Positions 26,239 through 39,958 of a stretch of DNA of 64,000 nt are shown here, piece after piece. The notes beneath the pieces are model-generated. The model was not told where the DNA came from and searched no databases. It was given only the letters and a program-made list of their open reading frames with translations. Location of the stretch: positions 1,798,001-1,862,000 of the forward strand of contig OZ025255.1 in the NCBI GenBank assembly GCA_964019135.1. Reading direction: 5' to 3'. The position numbers and the translations under genes were made by a program. Origin of the DNA: Arenicola marina (lineage: Eukaryota > Annelida > Polychaeta > Arenicolidae). Within the stretch, counting starts at the first letter, position 1, and each line of letters begins with the position of its first letter.

Positions 26239-27299
26239 CAGACCACCAGTACGGGTCCAGGACGACTCCTGTCGTCCACTGACCGCCAGTACGAGTTCAG
26301 ATCGACTCCTGTCTTTCACTGACCACCAGTACGGGTTCAGAGCGACTCCTGTCGTCCACTGACCACTAGTACGGGTTCAGGGCGACTCCTGTCTTCCACT
26401 TACCACCAGTACGGGTCCAGGACGACTCCTGTCGTCCACTGACCGCCAGTACGGGTTCAGAGCGACTCCTGTCTTTCACTGACCACCAGCACGGGTTCAG
26501 GGCGAATCCTGTCTTCCACTGACCCCCAGTATGGATCCAGGACGACTCCTGTCGTCCACTGACCGCCAGTACGGGTTCAGGGCGACTCCTGTCTTTTACT
26601 GACCACCAGTACGGGTTCAGGGCGACTCCTGTCTTCCACTTACCACCAAGACGGGTTCAGGGCGACACCTGTCTTTCACTGACCACCAGTACGGGTTCAG
26701 TACGACTCCTGTCTTTCACTGACCACCAGTACGGGTTCTGAGCGACTCCTGCCGTCCACGGACCACCAGTACGGGTTCAGAGCGACTCCTGTCTTCCACT
26801 GACCACCAGTACGGGTTCAGGGCAACTCCTGTCTTTCACTGACCACCAGTACAGGTTCAGGGCGACTCCTGTCTTCCAATGACCACAAGGACAGGTTCAG
26901 GGCGACTTATATCGTCCACTGACCACCAGTACGGTTTCAAGGCGACTCCTGTCGTCCACTGACCCCCAGTACGGGTTCAGGGCGACACTTGTCGTCCACT
27001 GACCACCAGTACGGGTCCAGGACGACCCCTGTCGTCCACTGACCACCAGTACGGGTTCAGGGCGACTCCTGTCTTTTACTGACCACCAGTACGGTTTCTG
27101 AGCGACTCCTGTCTTCCACTGACCACCAGTACGGGTTCAGGACGACTCCTGTCTTTCACTGACCACCAGTACGGGTTCTGAGCGACTCCTGTCCTCCACT
27201 GACCACCAGTACGGGTTCAGGGCGACTCCTGTCTTCCACTGACCACCAGTACGGGTTCAGGGCGACCCCTGTCGTCCACTGACCACCAGTACGGGTTCT

Positions 27300-30200
27300 G
27301 AGCGACTCCTGCCGTCCATGGACCCCCAGTACGGGTTCAGAGCGACTCCTGTCTTCCACTGACCACCAGTACGGGTTCAGGGCAACTCCTCTCTTTCACT
27401 GACCACCAGTACAGGTTCAGGGCGACTCCTGTCTTTCACTGACCACCATTACGGGTTCAGGGCAACTCCTGTCTTTCACTGACCACCAGTACAGGTTCAG
27501 GGCGACTCCTGTCTTTCACTGACCACCAGTACGGGTTCAGGGCGACTCCTGTCTTCCACTGACCACCAGTACAGGTCCAGGGCGACTCCTGCCGTCCACT
27601 GACCGCCAGTACGGGTCCTGGACGACTCTTGTCGTCCACTGACCGCCAGTACGGGTTCAGGGCGACTCCTGTCTTTCACTGACCACCAGTACGGGTTCAG
27701 GGCAAATCCTGTCTTCCACTGACCACCAGTACGGGTCCAGGACGACTCCTGTCGTCCACTGACCACCAGTACGGGTTCAGAGCGACTCCTGTCTCCCACT
27801 GACCACCAGTACGGGTCCAGGGCGACTCCTGTCGTCCACTGACCACCAGTACGGGTCCAGGACGACTCCTGTCGTCCACTGACCACCAGTACGGGTTCAG
27901 GGCGACTCCTGTCTTCCACTGACCACCAGTACGGGTTCAGGGCGACTCCTGTCTTTCACTTACCACCAGTACGGGTCCAGGACGAATCCTGTCTTCCACT
28001 TACCGCCAGGACGGGTTCAGAGCGACTCCTGTCTTTCACTGACCACCAGTACGGGTTCAGGGCGAATCCTGTCTTCCACTGACCACCAGGACGGGTTCAG
28101 GGCGACTCCTGTCTTCCACTGACCCCCAGTACGGGTCCAAGACGACTCCTGTCGTCTACTGACCGCCAGTACGGGTTCAGGGCGACTCCTGTCTTCCACT
28201 GACCACCAGTACGGGTTCAAGGCGAATCCTGTCTTCCACTGACCACCAGTACGGGTCCAGGACGACTCCTGTCGTCCACAGACCACCAGTACGGGTTCAG
28301 GGCGACTCCTGTCTTCCACTGACCACCAGTACGGGTTCAGAGCGACTCCTGTCTTCCACTGACCACCAGTACGGGTCCAGGGCGACTCCTGTCTTCCGGT
28401 GACCACCAGTACGGGTCCAGGACGACTCCTGTCGTCCACTGATCACCAGTACGGGTTCAGGGCGACTCCTGTCGTCCACTGACCACCAGTACGGGTTCAG
28501 GGCGACTCCTGTCTTTCACTTACCACCAGTACGGGTCCAGGACGAATCTTGTCTTCCACTTACCGCCAGTACGGGTTCAGAGCGACTCCTGTCTTTCACT
28601 GACCACCAGTACGGTTTCAGGGCGACTCCTGTCGTCCACAGACCCCCAGTACAGGTTCATGGGGACCCCTGTCGTCCACTGACGCCCAGTACGGGTTCAA
28701 GGCGAACCCTGTCGTCCACTGACCCCCAGTACGGGTTCATGGCGACCCCTGTCTTTCACTGACCACCAGTACGGGTCCAAGGCGAATCCTGTCTTCCACT
28801 GACCACCAGTACGGGTTCAGGGCGACTCCTGTCGTCCACTGACCCCCAGTACGGGTTCAGGGCGACTCCTGTCGTCCACTGACCACCAGTACGGGTTCAG
28901 GGCGACTCCTGTCGTCCACTGACCCCCAGTACGGGTCCAAGGCGAATCCAGTCGTCCACTGACCACCATTGCAGGTTCAGGGCGACTCCTGTCGTCCACT
29001 GACCCCCAGTACGGGTTCAGGGCGACTCCTGTCGTCCACTGACCACCAGTACGGGTTCAGGGTGACACCTGTCTTCCACTGACCCCCAGTACGGGTTCAG
29101 GGCGACTCCTGTCGCCTACTGACCCCCAGTACGGGTTCAGGGCGACTCCTGTCGTCCACTGAACCCCAGTACGGGTTCAGGGCGACTCCTGTCGTCCATG
29201 GACCCCCAGTACGGGTTCAGGGCGACTCCTGTCTTGCACTGACCACCAGTACGGGTCCAGGGCGAATCCTGTCTTCCACTGACCACCAGTACGGGTTCAG
29301 GGCGACTTCTGTCGTCCACTGACCACCAGTACGGGTTCTGAGCGACTCCTGCCGTCCATGGACCCCCAGTACGGGTTCAGAGCGACTCCTGTCTTCCACT
29401 GACCACCAGTACGGGTTCAGGGCAACTCCTCTCTTTCACTGACCACCAGTACAGGTTCAGGGCGACTCCTGTCTTTCACTGACCACCATTACGGGTTGAG
29501 GGCAACTCCTGTCTTTCACTGACCACCAGTACAGGTTCAGGGCGACTCCTGTCTTTCACTGACCACCAGTACGGGTTCAGGGCGACTCCTGTCTTCCACT
29601 GACCACCAGTACGGGTCCAGGGCGACTCCTGCCGTCCACTGACCGCCAGTACGGGTCCTGGACGACTCTTGTCGTCCACTGACCGCCAGTACGGGTTCAG
29701 GGCGACTCCTGTCTTTCACTGACCACCAGTACGGGTTCAGGGCAAATCCTGTCTTCCACTGACCACCAGTACGGGTCCAGGACGACTCCTGTCGTCCACT
29801 GACCACCAGTACGGGTTCAGAGCGACTCCTGTCTCCCACTGACCACCAGTACGGGTCCAGGGCGACTCCTGTCGTCCACTGACCACCAGTACGGGTCCAG
29901 GACGACTCCTGTCGTCCACTGACCACCAGTACGGGTTCAGGGCGACTCCTGTCTTCCACTGACCACCAGTACGGGTTCAGGGCGACTCCTGTCTTTCACT
30001 TACCACCAGTACGGGTCCAGGACGAATCCTGTCTTCCACTTACCGCCAGGACGGGTTCAGAGCGACTCCTGTCTTTCACTGACCACCAGTACGGGTTCAG
30101 GGCGAATCCTGTCTTCCACTGACCACCAGGACGGGTTCAGGGCGACTCCTGTCTTCCACTGACCCCCAGTACGGGTCCAAGACGACTCCTGTCGTCCACT

Positions 30201-31280
30201 GACCGCCAGTACGGGTTCAGGGCGACTCCTGTCTTCCACTGACCACCAGTACGGGTTCAAGGCGAATCCTGTCTTCCACTGACCACCAGTACGGGTCCAG
30301 GACGACTCCTGTCGTCCACAGACCACCAGTACCGGTTCAGAGCGACTCCTGTTGTCCACTGACCACCAGTACGGGTTCAGGGCGACTCCTGTCTTCCACT
30401 GACCACCAGTACGGGTTCAGAGCGACTCCTGTCTTCCACTGACCACCAGTACGGGTCCAGGGCGACTCCTGTCTTCCGGTGACCACCAGTACGGGTCCAG
30501 GACGACTCCTGTCGTCCACTGATCACCAGTACGGGTTCAGGGCGACTCCTGTCGTCCACTGACCACCAGTACGGGTTCAGGGCGACTCCTGTCTTTCACT
30601 TACCACCAGTACGGGTCCAGGACGAATCTTGTCTTCCACTTACCGCCAGTACGGGTTCAGAGCGACTCCTGTCTTTCACTGACCACCAGTACGGTTTCAG
30701 GGCGACTCCTGTCGTCCACGGACCCCCAGTACAGGTTCATGGGGACCCCTGTCGTCCACTGACGCCCAGTACGGGTTCAAGGCGAACCCTGTCGTCCACT
30801 GACCCCCAGTACGGGTTCAGGGCGACCCCTGTCTTTCACTGACCACCAGTACGGGTCCAAGGCGAATCCTGTCTTCCACTGACCACCAGTACGGGTTCAG
30901 GGCGACTCTTGTCGTCCACTGACCCCCAGTACGGGTTCAGGGCGACTCCTGTCGTCCACTGACCACCAGTACGGGTTCAGGGCGACTCCTGTCGTCTACT
31001 GACCCCCAGTACGGGTCCAAGGCGAATCCAGTCGTCCACTGACCACCATTGCAGGTTCAGGGCGACTCCTGTCGTCCACTGACCCCCAGTACGGGTTCAG
31101 GGCGACTCCTGTCGTCCACTGACCACCAGTACGGGTTCAGGGTGACACCTGTCTTCCACTGACCCCCAGTACGGGTTCAGGGCGACTCCTGTCGCCTACT
31201 GACCCCCAGTACGGGTTCAGGGCGACTCCTGTCGTCCACTGAACCCCAGTACGGGTTCAGGGCGACTCCTGTCGTCCATG
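27300..31280. repeat. Two 2.0-kb neighbouring copies with a one-monomer length difference
   Basis: From about 27300 the sequence matches that from 29340 at a 2,040-bp spacing, including GGCAACTCCTCTCTTTCAC. After about 28290 the spacing becomes 2,080 bp. The step falls where the first copy reads directly from CAGACCACCAGT into ACGGGTTCAGGGCG, while the second has ACCGGTTCAGAGCG and one more monomer. This is the footprint of an in-register single-monomer loss or gain. Confidence 0.82.
28639..29238. repeat. C-rich monomer block 5
   Basis: Matches block 3 and carries TTCATGGGGACC, the ACCATTGCAGG monomer at 28959 and a GTCCATGGACCCCC monomer near its end. It opens with CAGACCCCC (A at 28640). 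Confidence 0.85.
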
Positions 31281-31318
31281 GACCCCCAGTACGGGTTCAG
31301 GGCGACTCCTGTCTTGCA
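30719..31318. repeat. C-rich monomer block 6
   Basis: A copy of block 5 lying 2,080 bp later, in the first unit of the 2,760-bp duplication. It opens with CGGACCCCC (G at 30720), unlike blocks 5 and 7. Confidence 0.85.
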
Positions 31319-33478
31319 CTGACCACCAGTACGGGTCCAGGGCGAATCCTGTCTTCCACTGACCACCAGTACGGGTTCAGGGCGACTTCTGTCGTCCACT
31401 GACCACCAGTACGGGTTCAGGGCGACTCCTGTCTTTCACTGACCACCATTACGGGTTCAGGGCGAATCCTGTCTTCCACTGACCACCAGTACGGGTCCAG
31501 GACGACTCCTGTCGTCCCCTGACCGCCAGTACGGGTTCAGAGCGACTCCTGTCTTTTACTGACCAGCAGTACGGGTTCAGGGCGACTCCTGTCTTCCACT
31601 GACCACCAGTACGGGTCCAGGGCGACTCCTGTCGTCCACTGACCGCCAGTACGGGTCCAGGACGACTCCTGTCGTCCACTGACCGCCAGTACGGGTTCAG
31701 GGCGACTCCTGTCTTTCACTGACCACCAGTACGGGTTCAGGGCGAATCCTGTCTTCCACTGACCACCAGTACGGGTCCAGGACGACTCCTGTCGTCCACT
31801 GACCACCAGTACGGGTTCAGAGCGACTCCTGTCTTCCACTGACCACCAGTACGGGTCCAGGGCGACTCCTGTCGTCCACTGACCACCACTACGGGTCCAG
31901 GTCGACTCCTGTCGTCCACTGACCACCAGTACGGGTTCAGGGCGACTCCTGTCTTCCACTGACCACCATTACGGGTTCAGGGCGACTCCTGTCTTGCACT
32001 GACCACCAGTACGGGTCCAGGGCGAATCCTGTCTTCCACTGACCACCAGTACGGGTTCAGGGCGACTTCTGTCGTCCACTGACCACCAGTACGGGTTCTG
32101 AGCGACTCCTGCCGTCCATGGACCCCCAGTACGGGTTCAGAGCGACTCCTGTCTTCCACTGACCACCAGTACGGGTTCAGGGCAACTCCTCTCTTTCACT
32201 GACCACCAGTACAGGTTCAGGGCGACTCCTGTCTTTCACTGACCACCATTACGGGTTGAGGGCAACTCCTGTCTTTCACTGACCACCAGTACAGGTTCAG
32301 GGCGACTCCTGTCTTTCACTGACCACCAGTACGGGTTCAGGGCGACTCCTGTCTTCCACTGACCACCAGTACGGGTCCAGGGCGACTCCTGCCGTCCACT
32401 GACCGCCAGTACGGGTCCTGGACGACTCTTGTCGTCCACTGACCGCCAGTACGGGTTCAGGGCGACTCCTGTCTTTCACTGACCACCAGTACGGGTTCAG
32501 GGCAAATCCTGTCTTCCACTGACCACCAGTACGGGTCCAGGACGACTCCTGTCGTCCACTGACCACCAGTACGGGTTCAGAGCGACTCCTGTCTCCCACT
32601 GACCACCAGTACGGGTCCAGGGCGACTCCTGTCGTCCACTGACCACCAGTACGGGTCCAGGACGACTCCTGTCGTCCACTGACCACCAGTACGGGTTCAG
32701 GGCGACTCCTGTCTTCCACTGACCACCAGTACGGGTTCAGGGCGACTCCTGTCTTTCACTTACCACCAGTACGGGTCCAGGACGAATCCTGTCTTCCACT
32801 TACCGCCAGGACGGGTTCAGAGCGACTCCTGTCTTTCACTGACCACCAGTACGGGTTCAGGGCGAATCCTGTCTTCCACTGACCACCAGGACGGGTTCAG
32901 GGCGACTCCTGTCTTCCACTGACCCCCAGTACGGGTCCAAGACGACTCCTGTCGTCCACTGACCGCCAGTACGGGTTCAGGGCGACTCCTGTCTTCCACT
33001 GACCACCAGTACGGGTTCAAGGCGAATCCTGTCTTCCACTGACCACCAGTACGGGTCCAGGACGACTCCTGTCGTCCACAGACCACCAGTACCGGTTCAG
33101 AGCGACTCCTGTTGTCCACTGACCACCAGTACGGGTTCAGGGCGACTCCTGTCTTCCACTGACCACCAGTACGGGTTCAGAGCGACTCCTGTCTTCCACT
33201 GACCACCAGTACGGGTCCAGGGCGACTCCTGTCTTCCGGTGACCACCAGTACGGGTCCAGGACGACTCCTGTCGTCCACTGATCACCAGTACGGGTTCAG
33301 GGCGACTCCTGTCGTCCACTGACCACCAGTACGGGTTCAGGGCGACTCCTGTCTTTCACTTACCACCAGTACGGGTCCAGGACGAATCTTGTCTTCCACT
33401 TACCGCCAGTACGGGTTCAGAGCGACTCCTGTCTTTCACTGACCACCAGTACGGTTTCAGGGCGACTCCTGTCGTCCA

Positions 33479-34078
33479 CAGACCCCCAGTACAGGTTCAT
33501 GGGGACCCCTGTCGTCCACTGACGCCCAGTACGGGTTCAAGGCGAACCCTGTCGTCCACTGACCCCCAGTACGGGTTCAGGGCGACCCCTGTCTTTCACT
33601 GACCACCAGTACGGGTCCAAGGCGAATCCTGTCTTCCACTGACCACCAGTACGGGTTCAGGGCGACTCTTGTCGTCCACTGACCCCCAGTACGGGTTCAG
33701 GGCGACTCCTGTCGTCCACTGACCACCAGTACGGGTTCAGGGCGACTCCTGTCGTCTACTGACCCCCAGTACGGGTCCAAGGCGAATCCAGTCGTCCACT
33801 GACCACCATTGCAGGTTCAGGGCGACTCCTGTCGTCCACTGACCCCCAGTACGGGTTCAGGGCGACTCCTGTCGTCCACTGACCACCAGTACGGGTTCAG
33901 GGTGACACCTGTCTTCCACTGACCCCCAGTACGGGTTCAGGGCGACTCCTGTCGCCTACTGACCCCCAGTACGGGTTCAGGGCGACTCCTGTCGTCCACT
34001 GAACCCCAGTACGGGTTCAGGGCGACTCCTGTCGTCCATGGACCCCCAGTACGGGTTCAGGGCGACTCCTGTCTTGCA
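33479..34078. repeat. C-rich monomer block 7
   Basis: The tandem partner of block 6 in the second unit of the 2,760-bp duplication. It opens with CAGACCCCC, like block 5. Confidence 0.85.
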
Positions 34079-35020
34079 CTGACCACCAGTACGGGTCCAG
34101 GGCGAATCCTGTCTTCCACTGACCACCAGTACGGGTTCAGGGCGACTTCTGTCGTCCACTGACCACCAGTACGGGTTCAGGGCGACTCCTGTCTTTCACT
34201 GACCACCATTACGGGTTCAGGGCGAATCCTGTCTTCCACTGACCACCAGTACGGGTCCAGGACGACTCCTGTCGTCCCCTGACCGCCAGTACGGGTTCAG
34301 AGCGACTCCTGTCTTTTACTGACCAGCAGTACGGGTTCAGGGCGACTCCTGTCTTCCACTGACCACCAGTACGGGTCCAGGGCGACTCCTGTCGTCCACT
34401 GACCGCCAGTACGGGTCCAGGACGACTCCTGTCGTCCACTGACCGCCAGTACGGGTTCAGGGCGACTCCTGTCTTTCACTGACCACCAGTACGGGTTCAG
34501 GGCGAATCCTGTCTTCCACTGACCACCAGTACGGGTCCAGGACGACTCCTGTCGTCCACTGACCACCAGTACGGGTTCAGAGCGACTCCTGTCTTCCACT
34601 GACCACCAGTACGGGTCCAGGGCGACTCCTGTCGTCCACTGACCACCACTACGGGTCCAGGTCGACTCCTGTCGTCCACTGACCACCAGTACGGGTTCAG
34701 GGCGACTCCTGTCTTCCACTGACCACCAGTACGGGTTCAGGGCGACTCCTGTCTTTCACTTACCACCAGTACGGGTCCAGGACGAATCCTGTCTTCCACT
34801 TAGCGCCAGGACGGGTTCAGAGCGACTCCTGTCTTTCACTGACCACCAGTACGGGTTCAGGGCGAATCCTGTCTTCCACTGACCACCAGGACGGGTTCAG
34901 GGCGACTCCTGTCTTCCACTGACCACCAGTACGGGTCCAGGGCGACTCCTGTCGTCCACTGACCACCAGTACGGGTCCAGGACGACTCCTGTCTTCCACT
35001 GACCACCAGTACGGATCCAG

Positions 35021-36140
35021 GACGACTCTTGTCTCCCACTGACCCCCAGTACGGGTCCAGGACGACTCCTGTCGTCCACTGACCGCCAGTACGGTTTCAG
35101 GGCGACTCCTGTCTTTCACTGACCACCAGTACGGGTCCAGGGCGACTCCTGTCGTCCGGTGACCACCAGTACGGGTCCAGGACGACTCCTGTCGTCCACT
35201 GGCCACCAGTACGGGTTCAGGGCGACTCCTGTCTTCCACTGACCGCCAGTACGGGTTCAGGGCGACTCCTGTCTTTCACTTACCACCAGTACGGGTCCAG
35301 GACGAATCTTGTCTTCCACTTACCGCCAGTACGGGTTCAGAGCAACTCCTGTCTTTCACTGACCGCCAGTACGGTTTCAGGGCGACTCCTGTCGTCCACG
35401 GACCCCCAGTAGAGGTTCATGGCGACCCCTGTCGTCCACTGACGCCCAGTACGGGTTCAGGGCGACTCCTGTCGTCCACTGAGTCCCAGTACGGGTTCAG
35501 GGCGACTCCTGTCGTCCACTCACCACCTGTACGGGTTCAGGGCGACTCTTGTCGTCCACTGACCACCAGTACGGTTTCAGGGCGACTCCTGTCTCCCACT
35601 GACCCCCAGTACGGGTCCAGGACGACTCCTGTCGTCCACTGACCGCCAGTACGGTTTCAGGGCGACTCCTGTCTTTCACTGACCACCAGTACGGGTCCGG
35701 GGCGACTCCTGTCGTCCGGTGACCACCAGTACGGGTCCAGGACGACTCCTGTCGTCCACTGGCCACCAGTACGGGTTCAGGGCGACTCCTGTCTTCCACT
35801 GACCACCAGTACGGGTTCAGGGCGACTCCTGTCTTTCACTTACCACCAGTACGGGTCCAGGACGAATCTTGTCTTCCACTTACCGCCAGTACGGGTTCAG
35901 AGCAACTCCTGTCTTTCACTGACCACCAGTACGGTTTCAGGGCGACTCCTGTCGTCCACGGACCCCCAGTACAGGTTCATGGCGACCCCTGTCGTCCACT
36001 GACGCCCAGTACGGGTTCAGGGCGACTCCTGTCGTCCACTGAGCCCCAGTACGGGTTCAGGGCGACTCCTGTCGTCCACTCACCACCTGTACGGGTTCAG
36101 GGCGACTCTTGTCGTCCACTGACCACCAGTACGGGTTCAG
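35021..36140. repeat. 560-bp (14-monomer) tandem duplication, diverged
   Basis: The unit at 35021-35580 is repeated at 35581-36140, including the C-rich block that starts CGGACCCCC (35399 and 35959). I noticed at least five differences between the copies, for example GAGTCCCAG against GAGCCCCAG and GTAGAGG against GTACAGG. It therefore appears older than the other local duplications. Confidence 0.85.
35399..35598. repeat. C-rich monomer block 8 (short)
   Basis: Five monomers, opening with CGGACCCCCAGTAGAGG and including CTGAGTCCCAG; it is cut off by the 560-bp duplication junction, where TCTCCCACTG follows. Confidence 0.8.
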
Positions 36141-36398
36141 GGCGACTCCTGTCGTCCACTGACCCCCAGTACGGGTTCAGGGCGACTCCTGTCGTCCACT
36201 GACCACCAGTACGGGTTCAGGGTGACACCTGTCTTCCACTGACCACCAGTACGGATTCAGGGCGACTCCTGTCGCCCACTGACCCCCAGTACGGGTTCAG
36301 GGCGACTCCTGTCGTCCACTGAACCCCAGTACGGGTTCAGGGCGACTCCTGTCGTCCACTGACCCCCAGTACGGGTTCAGGGCGACTCCTGTCTTTCA
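35959..36398. repeat. C-rich monomer block 9
   Basis: A full-length block with an intact 40-bp TTCATGG monomer, following the second unit of the 560-bp duplication. It leads into the ACGCGTTCAG segment at 36.6 kb in the usual order. Confidence 0.85.
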
Positions 36399-39158
36399 CT
36401 GACCACCAGTACGGGTCCAAGGCGAATCCTGTCTTCCACTGACCACCAGTACGGGTTCAGGGCGACTTCTGTCGTCCACTGACCACCAGTATGGGTTCAG
36501 GGCGACTCCTGTCTTTCACTGACCACCATTACGGGTTCAGGGCGAATCCTGTCTTCCACTGACCGCCAGTACGGGTTCAGAGCGACTCCTGTCTTTCACT
36601 GACCACCAGTACGCGTTCAGGGCGACTCCTGTCTTCCACTGACCACCAGTACGGGTCGAGGGCGACTCCTGTCGTCCACTGACCGCCAGTACGGGTCCAG
36701 GACGACTCCTGTCGTCCACTGACCGCCAGTACGGGTTCAGGGCGACTCCTGTCTTTCACTGACCACCAGTACGGGTTCAGGGCGAATCCTCTCTTCCACT
36801 GACCACCAGTACGGGTCCAGGACGACTCCTGTCGTCCACTGACCACCAGTACGGGTTCAGAGCGACTCATGTCTTCCACTGACCACCAGTACGGGTCCAG
36901 GGCGACTCCTGTCGTCCACTGACCACCAGTACGCGTCCAGGACGACTCCTGTCGTCCACTGACCACCAATACGGATTCAGGGCGACTCCTGTCTTCCACT
37001 GACCACCAGTACGGGTTCAGGGCGACTCCTGTCTTTCACTTACCACCAGTACGGGTCCAGGACGAATCCTGTCTTCCATTTACCGCCAGGACGGGTTCAG
37101 AGCGACTCCTGTCTTTCTGTGACCACCAGTACGGGTTCAGGGCGAATCCTGTCTTCCACTGACCACCAGGACGGGCTCAGGGCGACTCCGGTCTTCCACT
37201 GACCCCCAGTACGGGTCCAAGACGACTCTTGTCGTCCACTGACCGCCAGTAGGGGTTCAGGGCGACTCCTGTCTTCCACTGACCACCAGTACGGGTTCAG
37301 GGCGAATCCTGTCTTCCACTGACCACCAGTACGGGTCCAGGACGACTCCTGTCGTCCACAGACCACCAGTACCGGTTCAGAGCGACTCCTGTTGTCCACT
37401 GACCACCAGTACGGGTTCAGTGCGACTCCTGTCTTCCACTGACTACCAGTACGGGTTCAGAGCGACTCCTGTCGTCCACTGACCACTAGTACGGGTTCAG
37501 CGCGACTCCTGTCTTCCACTTACCACCAGTACGGGTCCAGGACGACTCCTGTCGTCCACTGACCGCCAGTACGGGTTCAGAGCGACTCCTGTCTTTCACT
37601 GACCACCAGCACGGGTTCAGGGCGAATCCTGTCTTCCACTGACCCCCAGTATGGATCCAGGACGACTCCTGTCGTCCACTGACCGCCAGTACGGGTTCAG
37701 GGCGACTCCTGTCTTTTACTGACCACCAGTACGGGTTCAGGGCGACTCCTGTCTTCCACTTACCACCAAGACGGGTTCAGGGCGACACCTGTCTTTCACT
37801 GACCACCAGTACGGGTTCAGTACGACTCCTGTCTTTCACTGACCACCAGTACGGGTTCTGAGCGACTCCTGCCGTCCACGGACCACCAGTACGGGTTCAG
37901 AGCGACTCCTGTCTTCCACTGACCACCAGTACGGGTTCAGGGCAACTCCTGTCTTTCACTGACCACCAGTACAGGTTCAGGGCGACTCCTGTCTTCCAAT
38001 GACCACAAGGACAAGTTCAGGGCGACTTATATCGTCCACTGACCACCAGTACGGTTTCAAGGCGACTCCTGTCGTCCACTGACCCCCAGTACGGGTTCAG
38101 GGCAACTCTTGTCGTCCACTGACCACCAGTACGGGTCCAGGACGACCCCTGTCGTCCACTGACCACCAGTACGGGTTCAGGGCGACTCCTGTCTTTTACT
38201 GACCACCAGTACGGTTTCTGAGCGACTCCTGTCTTCCACTGACCACCAGTACGGGTTCAGGACGACTCCTGTCTTTCACTGACCACCAGTACGGGTTCTG
38301 AGCGACTCCTGTCCTCCACTGACCACCAGTACGGGTTCAGGGCGACTCCTCTCTTCCACTGACCACCAGTACGGGTTCAGGGCGACTCCTGTCGTCCACT
38401 GACCACCAGTACGGGTTCTGAGCGACTCCTGCCGTCCATGGACCCCCAGTACGGGTTCAGAGCGACTCCTGTCTTCCACTGACCACCAGTACGGGTTCAG
38501 GGCAACTCCTGTCTTTCACTGACCACCAGTACAGGTTCAGGGCGACTCCTGTCTTTCACTGACCACCATTACGGGTTCAGGGCAACTCCTGTCTTTCACT
38601 GACCACCAGTACAGGTTCAGGGCGACTCCTGTCTTTCACTGACCACCAGTACGGGTTCAGGGCGACTCCTGTCTTCCACTGACCACCAGTACGGGTCCAG
38701 GGCGACTCCTGCCGTCCACTGACCGCCAGTACGGGTCCTGGACGACTCCTGTCGTCCACTGACCGCCAGTACGGGTTTAGGGCGACTCCTGTCTTTCACT
38801 GACCACCAGTACGGGTTCAGGGCAAATCCTGTCTTCCACTGACCACCAGTACGGGTTCAGAGCGACTCCTGTCTCCCACTGACCACCAGTACGGGTCCAG
38901 GGCGACTCCTGTCGTCCACTGACCACCAGTACGGGTCCAGGACGACTCCTGTCGTCCACTGACCACCAGTACGGGTTCAGGGCGACTCCTGTCTTCCACT
39001 GACCACCAGTACGGGTTCAGGGCGACTCCTGTCTTTCACTTACCACCAGTACGGGTCCAGGACGAATCCTGTCTTCCACTTACCGCCAGGACGGGTTCAG
39101 AGCGACTCCTGTCTTTCACTGACCACCAGTACGGGTTCAGGGCGAATCCTGTCTTCCA

Positions 39159-39958
39159 CTGACCACCAGGACGGGTTCAGGGCGACTCCTGTCTTCCACT
39201 GACCCCCAGTACGGGTCCAAGACGACTCCTGTCGTCCACTGACCGCCAGTACGGGTTCAGGGCGACTCCTGTCTTCCACTGACCACCAGTACGGGTTCAA
39301 GGCGAATCCTGTCTTCCACTGACCACCAGTACGGGTCCAGGACGACTCCTGTCGTCCACAGACCACCAGTACCGGTTCAGAGCGACTCCTGTTGTCCACT
39401 GACCACCAGTACGGGTTCAGGGCGACTCCTGTCTTCCACTGACTACCAGTACGGGTTCAGAGCGACTCCTGTCGTCCACTGACCACCAGTACGGGTTCAG
39501 GGCGACTCCTGTCTTCCACTTACGACCAGTACGGGTCCAGGACGACTCCTGTCGTCCGCTGACCACCAGGACGGGTTCAGGGCGACTCCTGTCTTCCACT
39601 GACCCCCAGTGCGGGTCCAAGACGACTCCTGTCGTCCACTGACCGCCAGTACGGGTTCAGGGCGACTCCTGTCTTCCACTGACCACCAGTACGGGTTCAA
39701 GGCGAATCCTGTCTTCCACTGACCACCAGTACGGGTCCAGGACGACTCCTGTCGTCCACAGACCACCAGTACCGGTTCAGAGCGACTCCTGTTGTCCACT
39801 GACCACCAGTACGGGTTCAGGGCGACTCCTGTCTTCCACTGACTACCAGTACGGGTTCAGAGCGACTCCTGTCGTCCACTGACCGCCAGTACGGGTTCAG
39901 GGCGACTCCTGTCTTCCACTTATGACCAGTACGGGTCCAGGACGACTCCTGTCGTCCA
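39159..39958. repeat. 400-bp (10-monomer) tandem duplication
   Basis: The unit 39159-39558 is repeated at 39559-39958. The junction monomer reads GTCCGCTGACC. Small differences separate the copies: TTACGACC against TTATGACC, and a GTGCGGG in the second. Confidence 0.85.

Larger units (their letters stand above)
29211..34730. repeat. 2,760-bp (69-monomer) tandem duplication
   Basis: The unit at 29211-31970 is repeated at 31971-34730. Shared rare features include GTCTTGCACTG (29231 and 31991), GGGTTGAGGGCAACTCC (29495 and 32255), ACCATTGCAGG (31048 and 33808) and GTCGTCCCCTGACC (31511 and 34271). One clear difference is G at 30720 against A at 33480. The junction monomer at 31959 is a hybrid: its left part reads CTGACCACCAT and its right part belongs to the duplicated unit. 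Confidence 0.92.
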
